From Pirellulaceae bacterium (GTDB taxonomy: Bacteria; Planctomycetota; Planctomycetia; Pirellulales; Pirellulaceae): 64,000 nucleotides of DNA. Position 1 is the stretch's first letter, and every line of letters begins with the position of its first letter. This document shows, one piece after another, positions 25,302-34,074 of the stretch. The translations under genes were made by a program, and so were the position numbers. The DNA is taken from assembly GCA_020852965.1 (NCBI GenBank), contig JADYZV010000015.1, forward strand, positions 1 to 64,000. Direction: 5' to 3'. The notes beneath the pieces were generated by a model, which saw only the letters and a list, made by a program, of their open reading frames with translations, had not been told where the DNA came from and made no database searches.

Positions 25302-27644
25302 ATGAATCGAATGAACGAATTCTATCAGCAGCATCGTGGCAAGCTCTGGATCGCACAGGCCGTTGGGTTGTTGCTCATGGGTCTGCTCGTAGGCTTGTAC
25401 CTGCGCGGCGACTCCACGTCATCCGCGGTAAATGAACATGCTGCACACGCTGCAGATAGCCCATCTGGGAAAGATGCTGAAATCTGGACTTGCTCAATGC
25501 ACCCGCAAATCAGACGCGATGGTCCAGGAAGTTGTCCGCTTTGCGGCATGGACTTGGTCCCAGTCAAGCAATCGACCGGCGGAGTGCGTACTATCTCCAT
25601 TGGTGCGAATATCAAGAAGCTGATGAATGTGCAAACCGTCCCAGTGACGCGGAGGTATGTTACAGCCAACGTGCGGATGGTCGGCAAAGTCGATTACGAC
25701 GAGACGCGGCTTGCCTATATAACCGCTTGGGTGTCGGGGCGTTTGGATCGCTTGTTCGTCGACTTCACGGGAGTCGAGGTCAAGAAGGGCGACCACATGG
25801 TTTACATCTATAGCGAAGAGCTCTACACCGCACAGGAAGAGTTAATATCTGCAACACAATCCAGCGCACAACGGCCTTCGTCGCGGTTTATCGAGCCCAT
25901 CGATTTAGCAGAATCCGCGCGCGAGAAACTGCGACTGCTTGGAATCACAGAGAGTCAGATTCAAGAGATTGAACAAAGTGGCAAATCAAATGACCACATC
26001 ACGATCTACTCGCCAGTCGGTGGCATCGTCATTCAAAAGCTTAAACAGGAAGGGGATCGAGTTCGCACGGGAGACCGTATTTACACAATCGCCGACCTTA
26101 CCCAATTGTGGGTCCTGATGGATGCCTACGAATCGGATCTCACATGGTTGCGTTACGGACAAGACATCGAATTCACGACGGAAGCATATCCTGGCGAGGT
26201 CTTCCACGGTAGAGTCGCGTTCATAGATCCGATTCTCAATGGAGCAACCCGAACGGTCAAAGTGCGTATCAACGTCTCCAATGAAGATGGACGTTTGAAA
26301 CCGGAGATGTTCGTACGTGCGGTCGTGCGCTCCAAGATCGCTGCAGGCGGTCGTGTACTCGATGCATCGCTAGCGGGAAAATGGATCAGCCCAATGCACC
26401 CGGAGATCGTCAAGGATGAACCAGGGAATTGCGATGTTTGCGGTATGCCTTTAGTTCGCGCAGAGTCGCTTGGCTATGTCACTGCCGAACCAAGCGACAC
26501 GGCAAAGCCACTCGTGATCCCGGTATCGGCAGCCTTGCTGACAGGCACGCGGGCAATTGTCTATGTGCAGGTTCCCGACGCCGAAGAGCCGACCTATGAA
26601 GGGCGTGAAATCGTGCTCGGCCCGCGCGCAGGTGACTACTACCTCGTCAAAACGGGCCTGGAAGAAGGTGAGTTGGTTGTGACCAACGGTAATTTCAAGC
26701 TCGACAGCGCACTACAGATTTCTGCCAAACCGTCGATGATGACACCCGATGGCGGTGCTGCGAGCGAAGAGCACCATCACGGTAGCGACGCGATGTCGAA
26801 CGGGAAAGATGGCGAGAGGATCGACCATTCGGCAATGTCGCTGCCGCCACAGGTAAACCAGCAAATGATTGCGGTCCTGGATGCGGTCTATGCAATCGAG
26901 GTGGCGATCGAAGAGGCCGAGCTGAAAGGAATTCGCGAGGCATTCGCATCGCTGGATCAGCAGGTTGCGGCAGTGAACCGGCAAGCGCTGTTGGGTGACA
27001 TGGCGGCGCAGTGGGGCGAGTTTGCGATGTTGCTGCGGAACGACTCCGTCGAAGGCGCAAGTATCAAGTCGCTCCAAGAGGCGGACCGCGTGTTTTTGGT
27101 CACGAAAGATCATGCAAGGCGCTTGCAAGCGATGTTCGGCGTTTCCTATCCGAAGCACGAGCTACCGGTGGAAACGCTCGAAGTGCCGGTGGAGTTCCGA
27201 CAGCAACTCGATCGGCTCTTGTCTCCCTATTTGGTGATCGCTGAAGGGCTCGCGTCGGATGATTTTGGGGCGGCCACGGCAGGCGTTGACCCATTGCGAC
27301 AGTCGTTGAGTTCGATCGACGGCAGTAGCATCGACTCGGCAGTTGGCGAGCGATGGCAAGCCGAGCAAAAAGGCCTGTCCTCGATCGTTGGGCGACTATC
27401 GAGAGCCAGCGATTTAGACTCGATACGCTCGGCATTTGCATTGCTTTCCGAGGAAATGCTAACGATCCAGCGCACGTTTGGCTTCCAGAGTGCGAATCAG
27501 TTGTTTGAGTTGCACTGCCCAATGGCCTTCGATGGACGTGGCGCAACTTGGCTTCAAGCCAACGACGCCGTTCGCAATCCCTACTACGGAGCTTCGATGC
27601 TGAAGTGTGCGGATAAGGTTGAAAAGTTGGCAGTGGAGGAGTGA
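25302..27644 (+). CDS. cusB: CusB-type periplasmic adaptor with heavy-metal-binding domains (copy 2)
   Basis: The 780-residue protein starts with one membrane helix (LWIAQAVGLLLMGLLVGLYL). It then has HMBD 1 (WTCSMHPQIRRDGPGSCPLCGMDLVPV), the adaptor core (GRLDRLFVDFTGVEVKKGDHMVYIYSEELYTAQEE; QEGDRVRTGDRIYTIADLTQLWVL) and HMBD 2 (WISPMHPEIVKDEPGNCDVCGMPLV). Two helical DUF3347-like segments follow, then a terminal CPMAFDGRGATW...NPYYGASMLKCADK block also found in copy 1. It connects CusA2 to an outer membrane channel. The final codons (AVEE then TGA) come from the hairpin repeat at 27628. A His-rich linker (EEHHHGSD) precedes the helical part. Confidence 0.9.
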   Translation: MNRMNEFYQQHRGKLWIAQAVGLLLMGLLVGLYLRGDSTSSAVNEHAAHAADSPSGKDAEIWTCSMHPQIRRDGPGSCPLCGMDLVPVKQSTGGVRTISIGANIKKLMNVQTVPVTRRYVTANVRMVGKVDYDETRLAYITAWVSGRLDRLFVDFTGVEVKKGDHMVYIYSEELYTAQEELISATQSSAQRPSSRFIEPIDLAESAREKLRLLGITESQIQEIEQSGKSNDHITIYSPVGGIVIQKLKQEGDRVRTGDRIYTIADLTQLWVLMDAYESDLTWLRYGQDIEFTTEAYPGEVFHGRVAFIDPILNGATRTVKVRINVSNEDGRLKPEMFVRAVVRSKIAAGGRVLDASLAGKWISPMHPEIVKDEPGNCDVCGMPLVRAESLGYVTAEPSDTAKPLVIPVSAALLTGTRAIVYVQVPDAEEPTYEGREIVLGPRAGDYYLVKTGLEEGELVVTNGNFKLDSALQISAKPSMMTPDGGAASEEHHHGSDAMSNGKDGERIDHSAMSLPPQVNQQMIAVLDAVYAIEVAIEEAELKGIREAFASLDQQVAAVNRQALLGDMAAQWGEFAMLLRNDSVEGASIKSLQEADRVFLVTKDHARRLQAMFGVSYPKHELPVETLEVPVEFRQQLDRLLSPYLVIAEGLASDDFGAATAGVDPLRQSLSSIDGSSIDSAVGERWQAEQKGLSSIVGRLSRASDLDSIRSAFALLSEEMLTIQRTFGFQSANQLFELHCPMAFDGRGATWLQANDAVRNPYYGASMLKCADKVEKLAVEE

Positions 27645-27772
27645 AGGAGCTGGGAGCTGGGAGTGAAGGAGCTGGGAGACTCCTCCACTCCCAAATCCCA
27701 AATCCCAAATCCCAAATCCCAAATCCCAAATACCAAATCCCAACTCCTCCTCTCCCAGCTCCTCCACTGCCA
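27628..27772. repeat. Repeat element with perfect 14-bp terminal inverted repeats between cusB2 and cusA2
   Basis: TGGCAGTGGAGGAG at 27628-27641 recurs as its exact reverse complement at 27759-27772. Inside, GGAG-type units give way to a run of AAATCCC heptamers (about 27690-27740) and then CTCCTCCTCTCCC units. The element supplies the cusB2 stop codon and ends 10 bp before the cusA2 ATG, leaving no visible Shine-Dalgarno site for cusA2. It is the clearest bounded copy of the family. Confidence 0.9.
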
Positions 27773-27782
27773 GACTTGAATA

Positions 27783-30700
27783 ATGCCAGCCAACGAAAAC
27801 GCAGTCGACGATATTAAGGAAGCACGCCGAACACCTCTTGGCGGGATCATCTGGTTCTGCATTCACAACAAGTTCGTCGTTGCTTTGCTCGTGTTGGCCA
27901 TCGTCGGCTGGGGAGTGATGACCGCTCCGTTCGACTGGAGAGTGGGTTCCCTCCCGCGCGATCCCGTTCCGGTTGATGCGATCCCGGATATCGGAGAGAA
28001 CCAGCAGATTGTCTTCACCGAATGGATGGGGCGCAGTCCGCAAGATATCGAAGATCAAATTGGGTATCCGCTGACCGTCGCACTGTTGGGGCTGCCCGAA
28101 GTAAGGACCATCCGCAGCTACTCGACCTTCGGCTTCTCCACGATCTACGTCATTTTCAACGAAGACGCGGAATTCTATTGGTCGCGTTCGAGGGTGCTGG
28201 AAAAGCTGAATAGCCTACCGTCAGGGACGCTTCCTGAAGGCGTTCAACCAGCACTCGGGCCAGACGCGACGGCACTCGGCCAAATCATGTGGTACACGCT
28301 CGAGGGACTTGATCCCGACGGCAATCCGACGGGTGGTTGGGATCTCAACGAATTGCGAACCTACCAGGACTGGTACGTTCGCTACGCGATCACGGCGGCC
28401 GAGGGCGTTAGCGAGGTTGCGTCGATCGGTGGCTTCGTTCAGGAGTATCAGATCGACGTTGATCCCGACGCGATGCGGGCCGCTGGTGTCAGTCTGACTG
28501 ACGTCTATATGGCGGCGAGAATGTCCAACGTGGATGTTGGTGCGCGCACAATCGAGCTGAACAAAGTCGAATACATCATTCGCGGTCTAGGCTTCATCGA
28601 AGGCGTGGAAGATCTCGAAAAGGCCGTCGTCAAAGTTACTAACAATGTTCCTATCACGGTGAAGGACATTGGTAGCGTGCGTTTGGGACCTGCGCTGCGA
28701 CGCGGGGCCTTGGACAAGGCCGGAGCTGAAGCGGTCGGAGCGGTCGTCACCGTTCGCTATGGATACAACCCGCTGCAAGCGATCAAGAATGCCAAGGAAA
28801 AAATTGCTGAGGTTTCGGTAGGGTTACCCACCAAGGTCGTCATCGACTACACGCAAACGACTGCCGAGCAGGTCGACGCCTATGCCGCCGCGCATGAACT
28901 TCCTGCCACAAAGGGCATCGAACCCGTCCACGATCCTTGGGTTGCACACCTCAAGAACATACCTCGCGCGCAGTGGCCCAAGTGGATCACCACCAGCCAA
29001 ATTGGTATCGTTCCATTCTATGATCGCACCGGAATCATCCACGAGACTCTCGGTACCCTCAACACGGCACTTACCCAGCAAATCCTGGTCACAATCATCG
29101 TGATCATCGTAATGATCATGCACCTGCGCAGTTCTATCCTGATCAGCGCGTTGCTGCCGATTGCCGTCTTGATGTGTTTCATTGCCATGAAAACCTTCGG
29201 CGTCGATGCCAACATCGTCGCCCTCTCGGGCATCGCCATTGCAATTGGGACGATGGTCGATATGGGGATCATCTTATGTGAAAATATTTTAAGACATTTG
29301 GACGAATGGGAGCTGGGGGTTGGGAGTCGTGAACTTGGAGTCGGTAGCGAGCAGACTTCGACATCCAACTCTCCTTCACTCTCGGCTCCCAACTCCCCAT
29401 CTCTTATGACTCGTGGCGAAGTCATCTTCCGTGCGTCGCATGAGGTGGCAGGAGCGGTGCTGACGGCGGTGTCAACGACTGTAATTAGTTTCCTGCCGGT
29501 GTTCACCATGGTCGCGGCGGAGGGAAAACTCTTCCGACCGCTGGCGTTTACCAAGACATTTGCCCTGGTCGCATCGGTCATCGTCGCTTTGACAATCATT
29601 CCACCCGCCGCGCATGTGCTGATGGGGAGGCGATCGAAAAGAGGGGCAGACTCCAATCGCCGGCTCGGCCAAGAGGGTGCTTTGCACTTTTGGGGATTGC
29701 CCCTTTTCTCGATCATGAACATCGCATTGATCGGCGCGGGAGTCTTGATTGCCGTCCTGGTTTCGTGGTGGGCCGGTGCGATCGTCGCCAGCCTCGGGCT
29801 GTACAAGCTTCTGGAAAATCGGATTCCATCGAATTTCCAGAAGTCCGGTCCCATGATCGCCAGCGCCTTGGCAGTCATCGTCGTGACCTACATCTTGGCC
29901 GAAAATTGGCTACCCCTTGGTCCTGAAAAGGGAATGGTCCGCAATCTATTGTTTGTGGCAATTTTGATGGGAGGGCTACTTGGCTTCTTCACACTATTTG
30001 AGAGATATCTCTATGAACCGCTCCTGCGTTGGTGCTTGCGCCACAAGCTGCTTTTCCTTTCCATACCGTTAACGGTTGTGCTGCTCGGGGCTTGCGCGTG
30101 GCTGGGATTCGACAAGGTCTTCTCGTTCATTCCCAAGACGGCCTCCCAAGTGGGCATTTCGGAATCAACGTTGCGGGCGTCAAAACCGTGGGTCGCCGCC
30201 AGTTCCGCTTTCCCAGGGTTGGGCAAGGAATTCATGCCGCCCTTGGATGAAGGTTCGTTTCTGTACATGCCGACGACGATGCCGCACGCATCGATCGGCG
30301 AAGCCATGGATGTGATGCAGTTGCAAAACAAGTTTCTGATCTCGATTCCCGAAGTGGAATCGGTCGTCGGCAAAATCGGCCGGGCAGAGAGCCCGCTTGA
30401 TCCCGCGCCCATTTCAATGATCGAAACTTTTATCACGTACAAGTCCGAGTACAAGTCCGATCGGAACGGAAACCGATTGGAGTTCCGCTACGACGAGCAG
30501 GCGGGAGACTTTGTGCGGGACCAGGACGGAGAACTCATTCCCGACCCTCGCGGTCGCCCCTTTCGGCAATGGCGAGAAGAGATCCGATCGCCCGACGACA
30601 TTTGGGACAAGATCGTCGAAGCCGCCGACGTTCCAGGAACAACATCGGCTCCAAAGCTTCAGCCGATCGCCGCGAGAATCGTGATGCTGCAAAGCGGCAT

Positions 30701-31910
30701 GCGCGCTCCGATGGGGATGAAGTTCAAGGGCCCCGATTTGGAAACGATTGAAAAAGTCGCACTTCAAATGGAAGGCTACTTGAAGCAGGTGCCCACGGTG
30801 GAGGCGTCGGCAGTCATTGCTGACCGCATCGTTGGCAAGCCGTATCTGGAAATCGACATCGATCGCGATGCCATCAAACGTTATGGCTTGCAGATTCGTG
30901 ATGTGCAAGATGTCATCGAAGTGGCGATCGGTGGAAAGCGAATCACGACAACCGTCGAAGGGCGTGAACGCTATCCGGTTCGCGTGCGTTACTATCGCGA
31001 GCTTCGCGATGATTTTGAGTCGCTCGGTCGTATTCTTGTCCCGACACCGATGGGACCACAAATCCCGATCGAACAACTTGCCGACATCCGATACGTCCGC
31101 GGCCCGCAGATGATCAAGAGTGAGGACACGTTCCTGGTTGGCTACGTGATATTCGATATGAAGCCCGGCAATGCGGAGGTCGATGTGGTCGAAGATGCTC
31201 AGGCTTACATGCAGGAGAGGATTGACAGTGGCGAATTGGTCTTGCCAGCCGGAGTCAGCTACACATTCGCGGGCAACTACGAGAATCAAATCCGCTCGCA
31301 GAAGACGCTGATGATTGTCCTACCACTGGCCCTCGGATTGATCTTTTTGATTCTGTACATGCAGTTCAGATCGGTCATCACGACATCGTTGGTCTTCAGC
31401 GGAATCATGATCGCGTGGTCGGGTGGGTTCATCATGCTGTGGCTCTATGGCACCGATTGGTTTCTCGATTTCAACGTCTTCGGCACGAACATGCGAGAAT
31501 TATTCCAGGTTCACTCCATTAACTTGAGCGTCGCGGTCTGGGTGGGCTTCCTCGCATTGTTCGGAATCGCCAGCGATGACGGCGTAGTGATCGCAACTTA
31601 TCTGGACGAAAGCTTCCGAAAAGATAGAATCACCGATGCCCAGCACGCTCGCGAAGCCACCGTGGCGGCTGGTATGCGTCGTGTGCGTCCGTGCCTGATG
31701 ACGACCGCCACGACAATATTAGCCTTGATTCCAGTTTTGACTTCCACCGGACGCGGCAGCGACATCATGGTCCCCATGGCAATCCCCAGCTTCGGCGGCA
31801 TGACGATTGCGATCATGACAATGCTAGTCGTACCGGTGCTCTATTGTTCCGCCATGGAATGGAAGCTCAAGCTAGGCATTCAGGACGAAAAGTTCGCAGA
31901 GAATGCATAG
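27783..31910 (+). CDS. cusA: CusA/CzcA-family heavy-metal efflux RND pump (copy 2)
   Basis: This is a 1375-residue inner-membrane metal-proton antiporter. The signatures are VDAIPDIGENQQIVFTEWMG, SPQDIEDQIGYPLTVALLG, the TM4 motif GIAIAIGTMVDMGIILCEN and VGFLALFGIASDDGVVIATY. It exceeds the usual length by over 300 residues through a porter-domain insertion (about 360-400), a repeat-encoded loop after TM4 (residues about 509-541), extra helices between the RND halves (about 640-760) and an acidic insertion near 880-940 (DRNGNRLEF...). No ribosome site is visible before the ATG, so coupling to cusB2 or another start is possible. It pairs with cusB2; the substrate is probably Cu, Ag or a related ion. 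Confidence 0.9.
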   Translation: MPANENAVDDIKEARRTPLGGIIWFCIHNKFVVALLVLAIVGWGVMTAPFDWRVGSLPRDPVPVDAIPDIGENQQIVFTEWMGRSPQDIEDQIGYPLTVALLGLPEVRTIRSYSTFGFSTIYVIFNEDAEFYWSRSRVLEKLNSLPSGTLPEGVQPALGPDATALGQIMWYTLEGLDPDGNPTGGWDLNELRTYQDWYVRYAITAAEGVSEVASIGGFVQEYQIDVDPDAMRAAGVSLTDVYMAARMSNVDVGARTIELNKVEYIIRGLGFIEGVEDLEKAVVKVTNNVPITVKDIGSVRLGPALRRGALDKAGAEAVGAVVTVRYGYNPLQAIKNAKEKIAEVSVGLPTKVVIDYTQTTAEQVDAYAAAHELPATKGIEPVHDPWVAHLKNIPRAQWPKWITTSQIGIVPFYDRTGIIHETLGTLNTALTQQILVTIIVIIVMIMHLRSSILISALLPIAVLMCFIAMKTFGVDANIVALSGIAIAIGTMVDMGIILCENILRHLDEWELGVGSRELGVGSEQTSTSNSPSLSAPNSPSLMTRGEVIFRASHEVAGAVLTAVSTTVISFLPVFTMVAAEGKLFRPLAFTKTFALVASVIVALTIIPPAAHVLMGRRSKRGADSNRRLGQEGALHFWGLPLFSIMNIALIGAGVLIAVLVSWWAGAIVASLGLYKLLENRIPSNFQKSGPMIASALAVIVVTYILAENWLPLGPEKGMVRNLLFVAILMGGLLGFFTLFERYLYEPLLRWCLRHKLLFLSIPLTVVLLGACAWLGFDKVFSFIPKTASQVGISESTLRASKPWVAASSAFPGLGKEFMPPLDEGSFLYMPTTMPHASIGEAMDVMQLQNKFLISIPEVESVVGKIGRAESPLDPAPISMIETFITYKSEYKSDRNGNRLEFRYDEQAGDFVRDQDGELIPDPRGRPFRQWREEIRSPDDIWDKIVEAADVPGTTSAPKLQPIAARIVMLQSGMRAPMGMKFKGPDLETIEKVALQMEGYLKQVPTVEASAVIADRIVGKPYLEIDIDRDAIKRYGLQIRDVQDVIEVAIGGKRITTTVEGRERYPVRVRYYRELRDDFESLGRILVPTPMGPQIPIEQLADIRYVRGPQMIKSEDTFLVGYVIFDMKPGNAEVDVVEDAQAYMQERIDSGELVLPAGVSYTFAGNYENQIRSQKTLMIVLPLALGLIFLILYMQFRSVITTSLVFSGIMIAWSGGFIMLWLYGTDWFLDFNVFGTNMRELFQVHSINLSVAVWVGFLALFGIASDDGVVIATYLDESFRKDRITDAQHAREATVAAGMRRVRPCLMTTATTILALIPVLTSTGRGSDIMVPMAIPSFGGMTIAIMTMLVVPVLYCSAMEWKLKLGIQDEKFAENA
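29308..29402. repeat. GGGAG/CTCCC hairpin array inside cusA copy 2 (loop after TM4)
   Basis: GGGAGCTGGGGGTTGGGAG units are followed by about 25 unrelated bases and then by CTCCTTCACTC...CTCCCAACTCCCC units. Read in frame, it gives ELGVGSRELGVGSEQ and SPSLSAPNSPSL between ENILRHLDEW and VIFRASHEVAGAV. This is the same structural loop as in cusA copy 1, although the flanking protein sequences are only distantly related. Confidence 0.88.
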
Positions 31911-32028
31911 TCTAGTGCCATCGAAATGAGTGCAAGTTGCGATCATTTCGACACAGCTTTTGGCGGCGGCTTGGTAGCAGAGCGAAGGTCAACAGTGGCC
32001 CCTTTTAGAGCGCCAAATGACATCCTTG

Positions 32029-32670
32029 CTATTTCTTATGATCGGCGTGGTCGTGGTCGGCGTGTTCGTGGTCTTCTTTCATGCCGGCCTTCTTGAGTTC
32101 TTCAACCTTCGCGAGGGTAGCAGCAGGGTTGGCCTGAGCCTTTTTGGTACACCCACCGCAACACAAATACACCGGCTTACCATCGATCTCCAATTTGATC
32201 GGAGCGCCCATCGAGCCGAGGAATCCCGTATTGTTGATCGCGCAGTATTTCTGTGCTTCGGCGGCAGCTCGTTCGGCAGGTGGAAGCTTCGCGAGCTCGG
32301 CAGAAGCGTCTTTCAGTTTCTCAGTTGTCTTGACGGTTGCCGCTCCGCCAGCCTGCGCATCGTCAACGCATCCCTTGCAACATACGAATACCGGCTTGCC
32401 TTCGATGATCAGCTTGATTGGCGCGCCCATTGCGCCCAGTCGACTGTACGCCATCATCGGGCAAAATCGCTGGGCAGCAGCTAGCTTTTGATCTTCGGCT
32501 GGCAGGGTAGCCAGTGTATCGGAGATCTTCTTCTCAGCCTTTTTCATCGCTTCGTGATCGTGACCGTCATGGGCGGTGGCCCATGTCGCGCTCAAACCAC
32601 TTGTAAGAACCGCCATAGCCAAAACCAACAGGGAAAATCGTGCCTTCATCATCTTCAATCCGTCCTTCAT
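32029..32670 (-). CDS. Exported protein with two Cys-rich CCxGC metal-binding modules
   Basis: The 213-residue protein has a signal peptide; the ATG at 32650-32652 after AAGGA is an equally good start. A His-rich mature N-terminus (HDGHDHE) is followed by two modules of the type seen in the 12.8-kb protein: FCPMMAYSRLGAMGAPIKL...GKPVFVCCKGC and YCAINNTGFLGSMGAPIKL...GKPVYLCCGGC. The C-terminus is a His/Asp tail (EDHEHADHDHADHKK). Together these features suggest binding of soft or borderline metals in the periplasm. It lies convergent to cusA2, 118 bp away, and probably buffers or delivers metal to that pump. Confidence 0.72.
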   Translation of the reverse strand: MKDGLKMMKARFSLLVLAMAVLTSGLSATWATAHDGHDHEAMKKAEKKISDTLATLPAEDQKLAAAQRFCPMMAYSRLGAMGAPIKLIIEGKPVFVCCKGCVDDAQAGGAATVKTTEKLKDASAELAKLPPAERAAAEAQKYCAINNTGFLGSMGAPIKLEIDGKPVYLCCGGCTKKAQANPAATLAKVEELKKAGMKEDHEHADHDHADHKK

Positions 32671-32833
32671 TCAGGGAACTTTCGGGATGCGTTGCAACTC
32701 ACCAAGCTAGCAAAGTCCGACTCGCCAACCGAGATAACAGAGCGTCCGAAACGCATCCAGTGTGTGACATTGCTGGTTTAGATGCTACGCCGACGGCGTT
32801 TCTTCACGCAGATTCGGTTTTTTTTGGAAATAC

Positions 32834-32933
32834 GCTGGGAGTGGAGAGCTGGGAGTGAAGGAGTGGAGGAGCTGGGAGCTGGGAGCTGGGAGTGACACCG
32901 CTCCCAACTCCCAACTCCCAACTCCCAACTCCC
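32834..32933. repeat. GGGAG/CTCCC hairpin array upstream of the anti-sigma gene
   Basis: The array runs GCTGGGAGTGGAGAGCTGGG through several GGGAGCT units to the loop TGACACCG and then back through four CTCCCAA units. It lies in the roughly 500-bp divergent region between the two-module Cys-rich gene and the anti-sigma factor gene. The rest of that region (32671-32833 and 32934-33174) holds no gene that I can support. Confidence 0.9.
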
Positions 32934-33174
32934 TATGGGGCCGATGAAGTGACACCATACCGACATTGGTCGTGCACCCAAACAAGCTTTGAGGGAGGCA
33001 TGCTCCCGCGAAGTTAAAAATTTCTGGTATTTTGAAGATTCCTATGAAGGAAATTAACTCCACAAGCATCCAAAGATCGCGGGCTGAAGTGTTTTGATTC
33101 AGTTTGCTCTAAAGAGAAGCCAAAAGCATGCAGGATTTGACTGAATTTTTGTCTAGTGGGGAGACGCCGATAGG

Positions 33175-34074
33175 ATGAACTGCAAACAGGTTTGCGATCA
33201 GTTGTCAAGCTACTTTGATGGTGAGTTGGAAGCAGGATCCCAAGCGGAAATGCAGCAGCACTTTAGGCAATGCAATTCTTGCTCCGACGAGTTAGCGTCG
33301 TATCAAGCATTGCGAGAACTATTTCAACTTCCCGTTTCCGAGCCGTCGCTGGTGGCGCTACCCAGCTGGGAGTCGATCGCCGCTCGATTAGACCAAACCG
33401 ACGAAGCAGCGCCCCGCTTGGCTTCCTCCATGGCTAACCATTGGAAGGCAGCGGCCGGAATCGTCTGCGCCATAGCCGCATCCGTGGTCCTATTTGCCAG
33501 CCTTCGCGCCACCCTACAGCACGACAGCGCCTCGCACAATCATTCAACTCTGGAACAAGCTGGCGCGGCAAACATGAATTTGCAGCCAGTACTGGCGTTG
33601 TTCGCTCAAAGCCCGGAACTTGCAGTGGCCTTGCTAACGGACAAGTTCGCAACAAAATCCCTGTCGATCACTGAATTGGATTCGAGCTTCGGACGTCCAA
33701 CGCTTGTCGGCTCTCTTGCCGGGTCGGATTCGCTCCCGAGCAACGCGAAAGTTGTTTCAAGTCAACTTTTATCTTTTCCATTTTGCAGTTGTCCAGAGGG
33801 TGCGTGTACCTGTGGCCCCAACGGTTGCAACTGCGCTGCCAGCGTTTGTCAAAGACCCGATGGTTCAAGGTTCTTAGTTTTGGAACACTGCAAGTCGCAA
33901 GACGTCAGCTTCGGTGATCTACCAACGCAACTCGTCAGTCGCGGCGACCTGCATCTGCAGCAGGCGACATCCAATGGTACGCAGGCAGTTTCATGGGAGC
34001 GTGAAACTGGACGCATGACCGTTATTGGTCTGCGCGACGTAAATGAAATTGGGACATTGCTAGCCAGCAATTGA
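33175..34074 (+). CDS. Zinc-finger anti-sigma factor with a metallothionein-like periplasmic Cys cluster
   Basis: Residues 1-45 form an anti-sigma zinc finger (CKQVCDQLSSYFDGEL...HFRQCNSC, the HxxxCxxC motif). A membrane helix follows at about residues 92-110 (AAAGIVCAIAASVVLFASL). The outer domain of about 185 residues carries seven cysteines in CxC spacing at 204, 206, 211, 213, 218, 220 and 225 (CSCPEGACTCGPNGCNCAAS), unlike ordinary anti-sigma sensors. It should hold the ECF sigma factor encoded downstream, releasing it when the outer domain senses a signal. Metal binding by the CxC cluster is an inference supported by the location at the end of a metal island. GGGGAG upstream supports the start. 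Confidence 0.75.
   Translation: MNCKQVCDQLSSYFDGELEAGSQAEMQQHFRQCNSCSDELASYQALRELFQLPVSEPSLVALPSWESIAARLDQTDEAAPRLASSMANHWKAAAGIVCAIAASVVLFASLRATLQHDSASHNHSTLEQAGAANMNLQPVLALFAQSPELAVALLTDKFATKSLSITELDSSFGRPTLVGSLAGSDSLPSNAKVVSSQLLSFPFCSCPEGACTCGPNGCNCAASVCQRPDGSRFLVLEHCKSQDVSFGDLPTQLVSRGDLHLQQATSNGTQAVSWERETGRMTVIGLRDVNEIGTLLASN

Noticed and set aside
13528-29402. The repeat arrays as CRISPR or as a diversity-generating retroelement
   Set aside because: Units are short, imperfect, unspaced and in both orientations, so they are not CRISPR. Although accessory Avd proteins are also four-helix bundles, there is no reverse transcriptase, template repeat or variable-repeat gene here.
29018-31289. 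Long open frames on the minus strand opposite cusA2 (286 and 291 codons)
   Set aside because: They are antisense shadows of a strongly conserved RND pump, show no domain or signal, and owe their length to codon bias of the sense gene.
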